DNA from: Lachnospiraceae bacterium
GTDB taxonomy: Bacteria > Bacillota > Clostridia > Lachnospirales > Lachnospiraceae
DNA length: 56,320 nucleotides
NCBI GenBank assembly: GCA_910574885.1
Contig: CAJTDD010000031.1
Location: forward strand, 1 to 56,320
Direction of reading: 5' to 3'
Shown piece after piece: positions 16,238 to 24,191 of this stretch. The notes under the pieces were generated by a model. The model was not told the origin of the DNA, did not search any database, and saw only the letters and a list, made by a program, of their open reading frames with translations. The position numbers and the translations under genes are program-made. Position 1 is the first letter of the stretch. Every line of letters starts with the position of its first letter.

Positions 16238-17923
16238 TCAGCCCGCCACAGCGGGGTTTTGAGTGGTGTTAATTTCAATGTACTCGGCAATCCGGCGGAG
16301 CTCATCAGAAAACTTAAATTTCACGCTGATATTGCCGTTTTCATAAACCTTGATATGGTCTACAAGTTCAATCAGAATTTCCCGGTTAAGTGTTTCAATG
16401 TTCTGGTATTTCATAAAGGCTACAAGAGCGGGATGCTCATTGTCAACACCGTTTGCCAGTTCCGCCCGTTCAGCGGTCAGCCGGGTCAGAATATCCGAAA
16501 GGGATGCGGCCTGCCGCTCATAATCGGCTTTCATATCCCGGTAGTCCTGCTGGGTAATTTCCCCGTCTTTCCAGTCTTGATAAAGAGACTGCTTATACCG
16601 GGTAACTTTTGCCAGTTCCCGCTCCTTGGCGGCTATCAGATCATCCAGCCGGAAAGACTGGCTTTTTTTGACAGGAGCCGAATTGATACGGGAAATAATC
16701 TCGGAGTAGGAAACCGCCAGATGTACCTGTTGCCGTACAGCGAACAGGACAGCGGCCTCCAGCCGTTCATGCTTGATGGCGTGCATGGTGCAGGCAGTCC
16801 GGGAGCGGTTTTTGTAGGTAGAGCAAAGATAACGGTAGCTTTGCCCGCTCTGGCTCCGGGTAACGGATTTTCCACAATCCGCACAGCGGAGGAAACCGCT
16901 GAACAGGTGGAGCTCCTTTTTCCGGGGAGCCGTCCGGGTATCACGCTTTAAGAGGGCCTGCACCTTTTCAAATGTTTCCCGGTCTATGATAGCCTCGTGG
17001 GTATCGGACACCCGCACCCATTCCTCCTCCGGCACTTGTTCAATCTGGTGTACTTTGTAGCTTTTCACCCGGCGGCGGCCCTGTACCAAATCCCCGGTAT
17101 AAATCGGATTGGTAAGAATGAGGGTTACAATTTTGTCGCCCCACAGGGGATTGTCCGATGTTGAACTGGCAGGCAGGCCCTTTTCCCTGCGGTATGTTGT
17201 GGGGCTTGGGATGCCGTGATCGTTCAGATAATAAACCATAGCCCGCCTCGCCATACCCTGCAGGCATAAATCATAAATGAGCTTTACAATTTCAGCCGCA
17301 TCGGGATCGACGATTAACTGGTGCTTGTCTTTCGGGTCTTTCAGATAACCATAGGGAGCAAAAGAGCCGATGTACTGGCCGTTGCGCCGCTTGTAATCGA
17401 ATACCTGCCGGATTTTCTTTGAGGTCTGATAACAGTATTGATCGTTCATTACATTCGTAATCGGGACGATGATACTGGAAACGCTGTCCGGGTCACGGTA
17501 ACTGTCCACATTTTCGGCAAGGCTAATAAAGCGAACACCCATCTGTACAAACAGGTTGTCAATCAGACTGCCAGCGTCACTGTAATTTCTTGCGAAACGG
17601 GAAAGGTCTTTCACAATCACACAGTTTATTTTGCCGCTCATAACATCAGCAAGGAGCCGTTGGAAATCCTCCCGGTTGGCGTCTGTTCCCGTGTGTCCGT
17701 CATCCACATACTCGGTAATGCTTTCAAATTCGTCCTGGTGCTTGAAGTAAAAGTCTCCCAGCAGGTCACGCTGATTTTTTACGCTGTTGCTGTCGTCTTT
17801 ACCCTCCCGGGCTTTTTTCAAATCTTCTTTGGAGAGCCGGATGTATGCGCCCAGCCGCCAGCGGCGGACAGCATAAGAGGGAGAGAAACTCTGCTGAAAT
17901 CCTCTGTTTTTTGTTCGTGCCAT
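16238..17923 (-). CDS. Large serine recombinase of element 1
   Basis: A 561-residue site-specific recombinase. The resolvase domain includes YIRLSKED with the catalytic Ser at about residue 32, the DGHTGTDANREDFQRL segment, and KDLSRFARNY. A recombinase domain (GSFAPYGYLKDP...), a zinc ribbon (CADCGKSVTRSQ ... LCSTYKNRSRTACTMHA) and a C-terminal coiled coil follow, as in the TndX/TnpX group. It catalyses excision and integration of the element. The start at 17923 follows GGAAGGAGGAACA. It lies at the left end of the element. Confidence 0.93.
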   Translation of the reverse strand: MARTKNRGFQQSFSPSYAVRRWRLGAYIRLSKEDLKKAREGKDDSNSVKNQRDLLGDFYFKHQDEFESITEYVDDGHTGTDANREDFQRLLADVMSGKINCVIVKDLSRFARNYSDAGSLIDNLFVQMGVRFISLAENVDSYRDPDSVSSIIVPITNVMNDQYCYQTSKKIRQVFDYKRRNGQYIGSFAPYGYLKDPKDKHQLIVDPDAAEIVKLIYDLCLQGMARRAMVYYLNDHGIPSPTTYRREKGLPASSTSDNPLWGDKIVTLILTNPIYTGDLVQGRRRVKSYKVHQIEQVPEEEWVRVSDTHEAIIDRETFEKVQALLKRDTRTAPRKKELHLFSGFLRCADCGKSVTRSQSGQSYRYLCSTYKNRSRTACTMHAIKHERLEAAVLFAVRQQVHLAVSYSEIISRINSAPVKKSQSFRLDDLIAAKERELAKVTRYKQSLYQDWKDGEITQQDYRDMKADYERQAASLSDILTRLTAERAELANGVDNEHPALVAFMKYQNIETLNREILIELVDHIKVYENGNISVKFKFSDELRRIAEYIEINTTQNPAVAG

Positions 17924-17954
17924 TGTTCCTCCTTCCCTATCACATTACATCTAT

Positions 17955-17983
17955 ATTATAACTCTGCCCGGGCAGGACAACAA
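17955..17983 (-). promoter_or_regulatory. Recombinase promoter with a palindrome in the spacer
   Basis: On the minus strand TATAAT (17955-17960) is preceded by a 17-base spacer and TTGTTG (17978-17983). The spacer contains a perfect 12-base palindrome CTGCCCGGGCAG (17964-17975), an obvious place for a repressor. One of the dispersed GGGACA palindromes lies 16 bases further upstream. Both suggest tight control of excision. Confidence 0.55.
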
Positions 17984-17998
17984 GGATGCCTTTGCATC

Positions 17999-18013
17999 GG
18001 GACACTTTGTCTC
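17999..18013. repeat. Dispersed palindrome copy 1 (GGGACA-CTT-TGTCTC)
   Basis: Upstream of the recombinase promoter. It carries one change in the right arm (TGTCTC), shared with copies 2 and 3 only. Confidence 0.8.
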
Positions 18014-18040
18014 GAAGTAGCAAACAGGCCATAACCAAAG

Positions 18041-18307
18041 TTACAGCCCGCTTTTTTGCCGGAGCAGAAAGTCTGTCAGCGTGTCCTGCAAGGACGGCCC
18101 GCTTTCCGCAAATTCAATTTTTACACCGACACCGCCAATGCAAAAGCAGTATGGATTTTTAACAGCCTGCAGGAAACAGGCGATGCGCTCCTCTTTGGGG
18201 AGAGCGTTGTTAAAGGTCATACCGCTCACATCAGCCAGGGACTCGGGAGCCACTGCGCCAATATCAACGCTTTTCATTTGTTCCAATACCTGTGCATTTA
18301 ATCTCAC
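18041..18307 (-). CDS. DUF6870-like small protein
   Basis: An 88-residue protein whose pattern (MKSVDIGAVAPESLADVSGM, then LPKEERIACFLQAVKNPYCF) resembles the DUF6870 family common in Firmicutes conjugative elements. The start is a GTG at 18307, because GAGGAGG lies 7-8 bases before it; the longer open frame upstream is not translated on this evidence. It is located between the recombinase and other small regulators. Function unknown. Confidence 0.7.
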   Translation of the reverse strand: MRLNAQVLEQMKSVDIGAVAPESLADVSGMTFNNALPKEERIACFLQAVKNPYCFCIGGVGVKIEFAESGPSLQDTLTDFLLRQKSGL

Positions 18308-18412
18308 GGTAAAACCTCCTCTCAAATCAATAAACCGCCTCCCGTCTGTCCTGTGGGGAAACGCAAGAGGACGGCACCGGAACAGTGCCGCCCTCTTGTC
18401 TTGCTCCACATC

Positions 18413-18427
18413 GGGACACAATGTCTC
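18413..18427. repeat. Dispersed palindrome copy 2 (GGGACA-CAA-TGTCTC)
   Basis: Lies between the DUF6870-like gene and the stop of the 67-residue gene; extended by CGAAGT on the right. Confidence 0.8.
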
Positions 18428-18431
18428 GAAG

Positions 18432-18635
18432 TCAGTAGGGGCTTTTCTGGTAGTGGGCCTCGGCCTCCTCCAGAGAAACGAAGTCAAACAGCTCATGGAG
18501 CTCGGCCATGATACGGCGGATGTCATCACCGGCAAAGCCGCAGTTTTCCATCGCCATAATCATATAGCCCCGGCAGGAACCGTTACTCCACGGCTGGGAT
18601 AACAGGGCCGCCAATTCTGCTGGATCATAGTTCAT
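18432..18635 (-). CDS. Small acidic element protein, 67 residues
   Basis: An acidic helical protein (MNYDPAELAALLSQPWSNGS at the start, LHELFDFVSLEEAEAHY near the end) with GAGG 8 bases before its ATG. I do not know a function. Its neighbours are the sigma-like factor upstream and the DUF6870-like gene downstream, so it probably belongs to the regulatory end of the element. Confidence 0.6.
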   Translation of the reverse strand: MNYDPAELAALLSQPWSNGSCRGYMIMAMENCGFAGDDIRRIMAELHELFDFVSLEEAEAHYQKSPY

Positions 18636-18645
18636 AGACTGTACC

Positions 18646-18981
18646 TCACTTTCCTAAAATTACGGGATCACCGCCCACATTTTCTTGACCTGTCCAAAGA
18701 CAACGATACTCGGGACGGCGATCCCACACGGATGAGAGGGCGGCCCGGAGGGACAGGCGGCCAGCCTGTCCTGCGGCGGATCGTGGCCCTGGGATGGCCC
18801 GGCCCATTTGCGGTGTTGGTGTTGTTCGCTCGTTTCCCAATGGAGAAAGTCACAGCGCACCCGCCGCCCGGCTCCCCGCACTATGCCCGGGGCCGCTCCT
18901 GTTCATCTGTGCTGAGAAGAAAACCTCCTCTCATAAACCGAGACATTTTTTCATCATTTCCAAGTGGGTAAAATGAAAAAA
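18646..18981. other. GC-rich stretch without a supported gene
   Basis: Overlapping frames exist on both strands because of high GC, but none has a ribosome site plus protein-like composition. I see no convincing gene. Confidence 0.35.
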
Positions 18982-19392
18982 TTAAAAAGTTTTTTTCATG
19001 CGCTCAAGCCCCCGTTTGATGGACTGGCGGACAGACTCCTCATGTACGCCCTCAGCCTCGGCAATTTCCTTGATGCTTTTTCCGAGAATGATGTGGGCGT
19101 CGATTCTTCGGCCCTGGACTTCGGGCAGGGAGTTGAGAGCGTTCCACAGACAGCAGAACATTTCCATACGCTCCAGCAGCTCCTGCGGGGTGGGCTCATG
19201 CAGGCAGGCGGAATATTCGATCCCGTCATCGCAGTCCAGAGAATACTGCGCCTTGTGCCGGGAAAGCCGCCGCTGATAAGCCATTTCGTGACGGGCATCG
19301 GCCAAAAATACCTCGGCCACCTCGTCAGAAACCTCGATAAACTGATCCTGTGTGTGCCAATAATAAAAATCTTTCAGATTAATTGTAGTCAT
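18982..19392 (-). CDS. Sigma-70-like regulator of element 1
   Basis: A 136-residue protein starting MTTINLKDFYYWHTQDQFIE at 19392, chosen because GGAGG lies 6 bases upstream; the open frame reaching 19548 would run through a palindrome and is not supported. The C-terminus is a region 4-like helix-turn-helix (GRRIDAHIILGKSIKEIAEA, then VHEESVRQSIKRGLERM). Such short factors are regular members of conjugative elements of this type and are thought to control transfer genes. It has no clear region 2. Confidence 0.75.
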   Translation of the reverse strand: MTTINLKDFYYWHTQDQFIEVSDEVAEVFLADARHEMAYQRRLSRHKAQYSLDCDDGIEYSACLHEPTPQELLERMEMFCCLWNALNSLPEVQGRRIDAHIILGKSIKEIAEAEGVHEESVRQSIKRGLERMKKTF

Positions 19393-19481
19393 AATAAACC
19401 TCCGTTTCGGTGTTTGGGTGAACGAGTGACCGAAACGGGGCTGGTTGGGGAGCGGCATCCCGGGGAGCCGCCCCGAACCTT

Positions 19482-19496
19482 GGGACACTTTGTCTC
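19482..19496. repeat. Dispersed palindrome copy 3 (GGGACA-CTT-TGTCTC)
   Basis: About 90 bases upstream of the sigma-like gene start. Third copy with the TGTCTC variant arm. Confidence 0.8.
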
Positions 19497-19685
19497 GAAG
19501 TGCGGATAACAAAAAACGCCTGCACAGCACAAAGCTATACAAGCGCATGAAATATAGTTGTATGATAAACGAAAAATTATTTCATGTAGAATGTCAAATT
19601 GCTCCGGTGATATATTGCATTACAGCGACTTCCTCCCACACAAGCCGTTGTAATAGCATGGTAGAGGGGATGCCTCATCCTATCA

Positions 19686-19721
19686 AAAAACAGCGGCTTT
19701 GATTTTCTCAAACCGCTGTTT
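19686..19721 (-). terminator. Terminator of the KTR/VOC cargo unit
   Basis: AAACAGCGG and CCGCTGTTT arms with an inner TTTGA/TCAAA pairing, flanked by A runs on one side and T runs on the other, so it can work in both directions. It lies downstream of the minus-strand cargo genes. The surrounding 19549-19852 has no gene. Confidence 0.75.
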
Positions 19722-19852
19722 TTGCTCTTAAATGGACATATGAAATCGTCTGCCTATCAGCGGTTTTTTTCTTTTCTGCCGCTGGGCAGATAAAACAAAT
19801 ATAAGATAATAAAAAATGAGCCGATAATCGTGACAAAGCTAAGGTTCACGAT

Positions 19853-20041
19853 TTATCGGCTCTGCGTCAATGCGTCTGGCTCTTTTAGTGTTAAGATTTT
19901 TTGGTATTTTACACTTATTACAGTTTCATGCTTACACTTTGGGCAGAATAAGGGAAAGTTTTCAAGGATAGTATCTGCTCTAAGTTGTATGCGGGTTTTG
20001 CTGTTACACACTGGACAATACAACCATACCCGTCCAGACAT
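19853..20041 (-). CDS. Cysteine-rich KTR protein
   Basis: A 62-residue protein with two CxxC pairs (YCPVCNSKTR and FCPKCKHE), a small zinc-ribbon fold. This KTR family is known from resistance-carrying Tn916-type elements. The gene's start overlaps the stop of the VOC gene. No function has been assigned that I can verify. It closes the DUF2087-VOC-KTR unit before the terminator at 19686. Confidence 0.85.
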   Translation of the reverse strand: MSGRVWLYCPVCNSKTRIQLRADTILENFPLFCPKCKHETVISVKYQKILTLKEPDALTQSR

Positions 20042-20481
20042 TAAACCACCTCACTTTCCGGTTTGTTAAACACAATTTCATATTTGATCCCCTCTAAATC
20101 TTTGAAAAACATCGCATAATAATAGGGACCGTGTTCTTCAAAAATTCGTGGAGTATAAATTATATTTGCCCCTATTTCTTTGATACGCAAATAGAGCTCA
20201 TCCACTTCTTTTCTTGAATTAGCTCTAAATGCCATATGGTGAAATGCTCCTGGTTTTCTTCGGTGTATAGTATCACTTTTGAAAGTTGTACGGGGTGAAC
20301 ATATAGCAAAATCAAAACTTTCGTTCAAATATTCAACCACATATAAATCGTGTTCTTCAATAACGGCGCTTATTTTGTCCGTCAGACTATATCCCAAAAT
20401 GGGCATAAGTTTGTCATAAAACGGCTCTGCGATCTTCATATTTTTAACCGTAATTTGAATATGGTCAATAATCGGTTTCAT
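20041..20481 (-). CDS. VOC (glyoxalase/bleomycin resistance) family protein
   Basis: A 146-residue protein with the VOC double repeat: DHIQITVKNMKIAEPFYDKL at the N-terminus, GAFHHMAFRA in the middle and YAMFFKDLEGIKYEIVF at the end. His/Glu metal ligands are in place (DHIQ, HHMAF, YEIV). Members range from glyoxalases to antibiotic-binding proteins. As cargo of a conjugative element it could confer resistance, but no substrate is visible. GAAAGGAGG... precedes the start. Confidence 0.85.
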   Translation of the reverse strand: MKPIIDHIQITVKNMKIAEPFYDKLMPILGYSLTDKISAVIEEHDLYVVEYLNESFDFAICSPRTTFKSDTIHRRKPGAFHHMAFRANSRKEVDELYLRIKEIGANIIYTPRIFEEHGPYYYAMFFKDLEGIKYEIVFNKPESEVV

Positions 20482-20493
20482 CCTTTCCTCCTT

Positions 20494-21243
20494 CTAATTT
20501 GTGAGCCAATATTGTCGGCCATCTCTGGTACGCTCCATAAATCCGTACATAATAAGGTATCGTCGAATAGTCATATAATCAGCATAAATAGGCTTGAGAA
20601 TTTCATTAACTTCTTGCTCACTGTATTTTTTTCCATATTCAAATTGTTCAGCTATTTTTCCAAGGATAACAACCTTTTTCTTTTCTTTGGGCGAAAAAGA
20701 TTTTAGTACAAGAGGTTGAATACTGGAAAAAAAAGTCTCAACAATGTGTTGCTTTTCATCCTCTGTGATAAGATAGCGATCATCCACATAAATTGCATTA
20801 TTATGAATGGGAATGATCTGTTCAGTGGTTGTTGGTTCATCCTCAAACACTAATTCATACATGGCTAAATAGAATTTAGCCTGTTTTGCCTTTTCCCTAA
20901 ATGTAAAGCGTTGTCTACGAATTGTAGCCTCTGTTACATTTAATTTTTTTGCCATATCCTTATCAGACATTTTTGAATAGAACATAGCAAGTAAATCTCT
21001 CTGGTTTTGGGTTAGAGTATTATACTTTGACTCCGAGCAAAGCAACTGTGTCAAATTGCTATCGTGGGACTGACTAATGTGTTTCATTACCGCAGGTTCA
21101 GCCATAAAAAAGTTTCCCTCAATTTGAAACACCTGGCCAATATTAAATACCTGCCCACAATGATTGCAGACAAAAGCATCTTGCTCCTTGTCATACTTAT
21201 ACCCTTTTTTGATTTCATCAAGTGTCATTTTTCCGTAGTCCAT
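20494..21243 (-). CDS. Helix-turn-helix regulator with DUF2087 domain
   Basis: A 249-residue protein. Near the N-terminus a zinc-finger-like pair (CNHCGQ ... H) is seen; residues about 75-115 form a LuxR/sigma-like helix-turn-helix (LTQNQRDLLAMFYSKMSDKD, then LNVTEATIRRQRF); the C-terminal 80 residues are DUF2087 (VILGKIAEQFEYGKKYSEQE to YGFMERTRDGRQYWL). It is the first gene of the cargo unit and has a consensus promoter. It probably regulates the VOC gene and itself. Confidence 0.85.
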   Translation of the reverse strand: MDYGKMTLDEIKKGYKYDKEQDAFVCNHCGQVFNIGQVFQIEGNFFMAEPAVMKHISQSHDSNLTQLLCSESKYNTLTQNQRDLLAMFYSKMSDKDMAKKLNVTEATIRRQRFTFREKAKQAKFYLAMYELVFEDEPTTTEQIIPIHNNAIYVDDRYLITEDEKQHIVETFFSSIQPLVLKSFSPKEKKKVVILGKIAEQFEYGKKYSEQEVNEILKPIYADYMTIRRYLIMYGFMERTRDGRQYWLTN

Positions 21244-21268
21244 ATTTCTTCTCCTTTCTTATAAACAT

Positions 21269-21297
21269 ATTATACTTTTGTTTATTATAATTGTCAA
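21269..21297 (-). promoter_or_regulatory. Consensus sigma-A promoter of the DUF2087 unit
   Basis: On the minus strand TTGACA (21292-21297), a 17-base spacer and TATAAT (21269-21274) match the vegetative consensus perfectly. It lies 26 bases before the DUF2087 start and drives the three-gene cargo unit. Confidence 0.85.
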
Positions 21298-21390
21298 CAA
21301 TGAAAAAATGACGAAATTAAATACTACTAAAACTGAAATTATGTTTCATTCACATAATTTAACCCGAAATGTAGAATGATATAGGGTGAT

Positions 21391-21756
21391 ATGAAAATGA
21401 ACCAAGATGAAAGACGATTTGACTTTCATGGTTTGGGTTTGGCTATTAAGCAGGCCAGAGAAGAACGGGGTTGGACACAGGCTTATCTTGCGGAGTTAGT
21501 TGGAAAGACTGATCGCACAATTATGAGCATTGAAAACAAAGGACAGCACCCCAGTTTTAACTTATTCTTCCAGCTAGTCACTATGTTTGATATTTCCGTA
21601 GACCAATTTTTCTATACGGAAGGACACCGGGGCGAGAACAGTTGCCGTAAATCTATTGATGTCATGCTGAACTCAATGGACGAGAAAGAACTCGTTGTTA
21701 TGAAAGCCACAGCAGAAGGATTGAAAAAAGCCAGAGAAACGGAGGTTCAAGAGTAA
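21391..21756 (+). CDS. Xre-type transcriptional regulator
   Basis: A 121-residue protein with a Cro/CI helix-turn-helix at about residues 18-72 (GLAIKQAREERGWTQAYLAE, then KTDRTIMSIENKGQHPSF). The C-terminal half is helical and may dimerise. It is one of the few plus-strand genes in element 1 and is divergent from the DUF2087 unit. Its stop codon lies in the loop of its own terminator. It may be the repressor of element genes or of the neighbouring promoter. Confidence 0.85.
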   Translation: MKMNQDERRFDFHGLGLAIKQAREERGWTQAYLAELVGKTDRTIMSIENKGQHPSFNLFFQLVTMFDISVDQFFYTEGHRGENSCRKSIDVMLNSMDEKELVVMKATAEGLKKARETEVQE

Positions 21757-21771
21757 GAACCTCCGTTTTTT
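21737..21771 (+). terminator. Terminator overlapping the Xre gene end
   Basis: A 12-bp perfect stem (AAACGGAGGTTC/GAACCTCCGTTT) followed by six T. The TAA stop is in the loop, so ribosomes finishing the gene would occupy the hairpin. Confidence 0.9.
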
Positions 21772-21894
21772 GCGCCATGTAGAGGAATCGCACAAAACGG
21801 CAAGCAGGGCAGGTGTGCCCACACCTGCTATTTTCTTGTGCCGCTGGCCCTGCGAAAATGCTTGTTGGGGAGCTCCCCAAACCCGCAGGACTTC

Positions 21895-21909
21895 GGGACA
21901 AAGTGTCCC
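21895..21909. repeat. Dispersed palindrome copy 4 (GGGACA-AAG-TGTCCC)
   Basis: About 40 bases downstream of the relaxase stop; extended on both sides (CTTC left, AAAGTC right). Confidence 0.85.
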
Positions 21910-21947
21910 AAAGTCCCGGCGCTTACGCTTATTGTCTGCGGCCCGGG

Positions 21948-23417
21948 CTACCGCTCCGGGGCCTTATTTTCCCGCCCGTCCGTGTGGCCGAGCAGATGGT
22001 CAATGTTCGCCTTGACCGCCACAGCCTGCCGCATATCCGCCTGGGCCTTGCGGTACTTTGCATAAAAGGCCTTTTTCTTTTCCGCCAACTCCTGGCGGGT
22101 CTTTTTCATATCCGCTATTTTGGGAAGTTTCTCCCCGTTTAAGAGTTTGTTCAATGCCGCTTTCGCCGCCCGGTAGCTGGCAAGCTCCGCCTCGTGCTCC
22201 GCAAGATATTTTTTACTGTACCGGGCCGCCTTATAGCCATCAAATACAGGCCGGGTCTTGGCATAGTCTACCGTGGCCGCCATAAGCCCGGATGTCTTTT
22301 CGAGGGACGCCTCCATTTCCTGCAGTTTCCCGGCCAGAGCGTGAAAGTGCTCCACCGCCGCCTCGGTGCTGGCCGCCATAGACTCATAGTCTGTAAGGCC
22401 ATGCTCCCGCAGATACTGGAGGGCGGCGGCCATCTGTTTTAGATTGTAAACCTTGGCCCACCGTTCATAAGCCGGGCCCTTGCCCTCGGCCATGCGCTGT
22501 TGAATATCAATAATGAGATTAACCCGCCGGACAGGAGCCGGGGCCTCGTCCGCAAGTTCCGGGATGGGCCGCTCCCCGGCAATCACCGCCCGGATGTCCT
22601 CGGGATCAAAGCCGTCCCCAAGGGTGGATGCCCGCAGGCGGGTGGGCTTATCCTGCCCGGGGGCAAGGAACGAAATCACACCGCCCCGGCCATGCTTTAC
22701 CGTAAATCCAGACTCCTCCATCAGCCGCAGGAACTCCGCAAAGTCGGCGGGCTTTTGTTTCAGAGCCGCAACGATGGCAAGCCGTACCCTCTGCTGGGCA
22801 GACGGGGGCCGATCCCCGATCCACTGGCCATAGTGTAGGAAACGGCCCTTGCTGTGGAGCTTTGGATGCTGGATAACCAATAAATCATTTTCCAGACATA
22901 CCCGGTCGGAAAGCCGCCGCAGAGCTCCAGCCGATCTCCAGAAGTCCCGAAATTTCCGGGTGTAGTCCAGTGAAACAGAATTGTAATAAATGTGATTGTG
23001 GATATGTTTTTTATCCGTATGAGTAGCAACGAAAAAAGAGTGTTTCCCCTTCGTCCAGCGCATGGCTGTTTCGTAGCCTACCCGGTTTGCCTCCTCCGGG
23101 GTAATTTCCCCGGGCGCAAAGGACTGGCGGATCTGATAGCAGAGCACATCTGCCTCCCGCTTTTGTTCCCGGCCTGTGACCGCTTTATACTTTGCCCGGG
23201 AGAGCAGGAACTCGGCATCAGCGGTCTGGTGGTCACACTCATAGGAAGAAATGAGCTGGCCGTCCTGGGTTTTATCCGGGTCTTTCCCATAGTCCAGACG
23301 ATCCTTGAGCGAGCTGGCGATGGTTTCTCCCTTGCTGATATGGTGGGTAATTAGTCTGGTGGTTGCCGTGATTGCACCTCCTTTCCCAGCAAATAAAAAG
23401 CGGCAACTATTCATCAT
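21948..23417 (-). CDS. Relaxase/mobilization nuclease of element 1
   Basis: About 475-490 residues. The N-terminal relaxase domain shows TRLITHHISKG, LISSYECDHQTADAEFL, and the three-histidine motif HTDKKHIHNHIYYNSVS, which binds the metal for oriT nicking. The rest is helical and Lys/Ala/Glu-rich, as in MobP-type relaxases of Firmicutes. The start is a problem: the ATG pair at 23417 has no good ribosome site, whereas AAAGGAGG lies 5-7 bases before ATC ACG (23372-23367), exactly where homologues are expected to begin (M-ATTRL). Its partner MobC is encoded upstream beyond the IS. Confidence 0.85.
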   Translation of the reverse strand: MMNSCRFLFAGKGGAITATTRLITHHISKGETIASSLKDRLDYGKDPDKTQDGQLISSYECDHQTADAEFLLSRAKYKAVTGREQKREADVLCYQIRQSFAPGEITPEEANRVGYETAMRWTKGKHSFFVATHTDKKHIHNHIYYNSVSLDYTRKFRDFWRSAGALRRLSDRVCLENDLLVIQHPKLHSKGRFLHYGQWIGDRPPSAQQRVRLAIVAALKQKPADFAEFLRLMEESGFTVKHGRGGVISFLAPGQDKPTRLRASTLGDGFDPEDIRAVIAGERPIPELADEAPAPVRRVNLIIDIQQRMAEGKGPAYERWAKVYNLKQMAAALQYLREHGLTDYESMAASTEAAVEHFHALAGKLQEMEASLEKTSGLMAATVDYAKTRPVFDGYKAARYSKKYLAEHEAELASYRAAKAALNKLLNGEKLPKIADMKKTRQELAEKKKAFYAKYRKAQADMRQAVAVKANIDHLLGHTDGRENKAPER

Positions 23418-23435
23418 AGCCACCGCAGATACTTT

Positions 23436-23450
23436 GGGACAATTTGTCCC
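23436..23450. repeat. Dispersed palindrome copy 5 (GGGACA-ATT-TGTCCC)
   Basis: Between the nuclease-like gene and the relaxase start; flanks ACTTT and AAAGT make a nearly perfect 25-base palindrome. Confidence 0.85.
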
Positions 23451-23455
23451 AAAGT

Positions 23456-24109
23456 TCATTTTTCTATCTTTTCAGCCGCCTCGACCATTTCTCTGGCTTG
23501 GCAAGCTATTTCGTACTGTAATTCACTTGAGCAGTCTATGACTTGAGTTTGCTCTAATAGCAAATCAAAGACATACAAACTACCTGGTACTAATACCCAA
23601 ATTTTTTCAAAAAATAGATTATACTTTCCCGATAACGCAAGCATTGATGACAAAGCATTTTTTAACATTATATCGTCAGCGTAGATGTCAGAAAAAACAA
23701 ATAAATCATAGTGATGAAAATAATCATATCCACCTTTATTTATTTTTTCTAATTTTGCCTTTATCGCTTGCAGAATAAGGTTAAAGGAATCTGTCCCTGT
23801 CTTGCCCATCAAAATTCCGTTTTCATATTTGCAGCCACAGTTTCGTATTTCTTGTAGGGCTCCTTCTTTACTACGAACTAACCCATAGACAATCTCTGTA
23901 TAAAGTCTTTCTGCCCTTTGTTGAGCTGGATCAATAGCTTGAGTTACTTCAATTCCACTTGACCCATCAGAAAATTGTAAATCTGGTTTATCTTTTACAA
24001 TTAGATTTTTATAGTTTCTGGATAAAAGTTGAGATAGAGCTATTTTAGCATAGCACTCATAATAATCCAATTTTGTATGATTAGGCAACGGAGCTGTCCA
24101 TTTCCGCAT
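23456..24109 (-). CDS. Hypothetical protein, possible PD-(D/E)XK nuclease fold
   Basis: A 217-residue protein starting MRKWTAPLPNHTKLDYYECY at 24109, where GAGG lies 8 bases upstream. Residues about 40-62 read KPDLQFSDGSSGIEVTQAID, which resembles the D-x(n)-E-x-T core of PD-(D/E)XK nucleases. The remainder is unfamiliar. AT content is higher than in neighbouring transfer genes, so it is cargo rather than backbone. Position between relaxase and MobC is unusual. The IS element sits 82 bases upstream of the start and may have separated it from its promoter. A defence role is possible but not shown. Confidence 0.6.
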   Translation of the reverse strand: MRKWTAPLPNHTKLDYYECYAKIALSQLLSRNYKNLIVKDKPDLQFSDGSSGIEVTQAIDPAQQRAERLYTEIVYGLVRSKEGALQEIRNCGCKYENGILMGKTGTDSFNLILQAIKAKLEKINKGGYDYFHHYDLFVFSDIYADDIMLKNALSSMLALSGKYNLFFEKIWVLVPGSLYVFDLLLEQTQVIDCSSELQYEIACQAREMVEAAEKIEK

Positions 24110-24191
24110 AATAGTTTCCTCGCAATCTAAAGGAGTTTTTGTATCATAGTAGCATATCGCAGACATCCTGTCTATCAATACTATCACTTCG

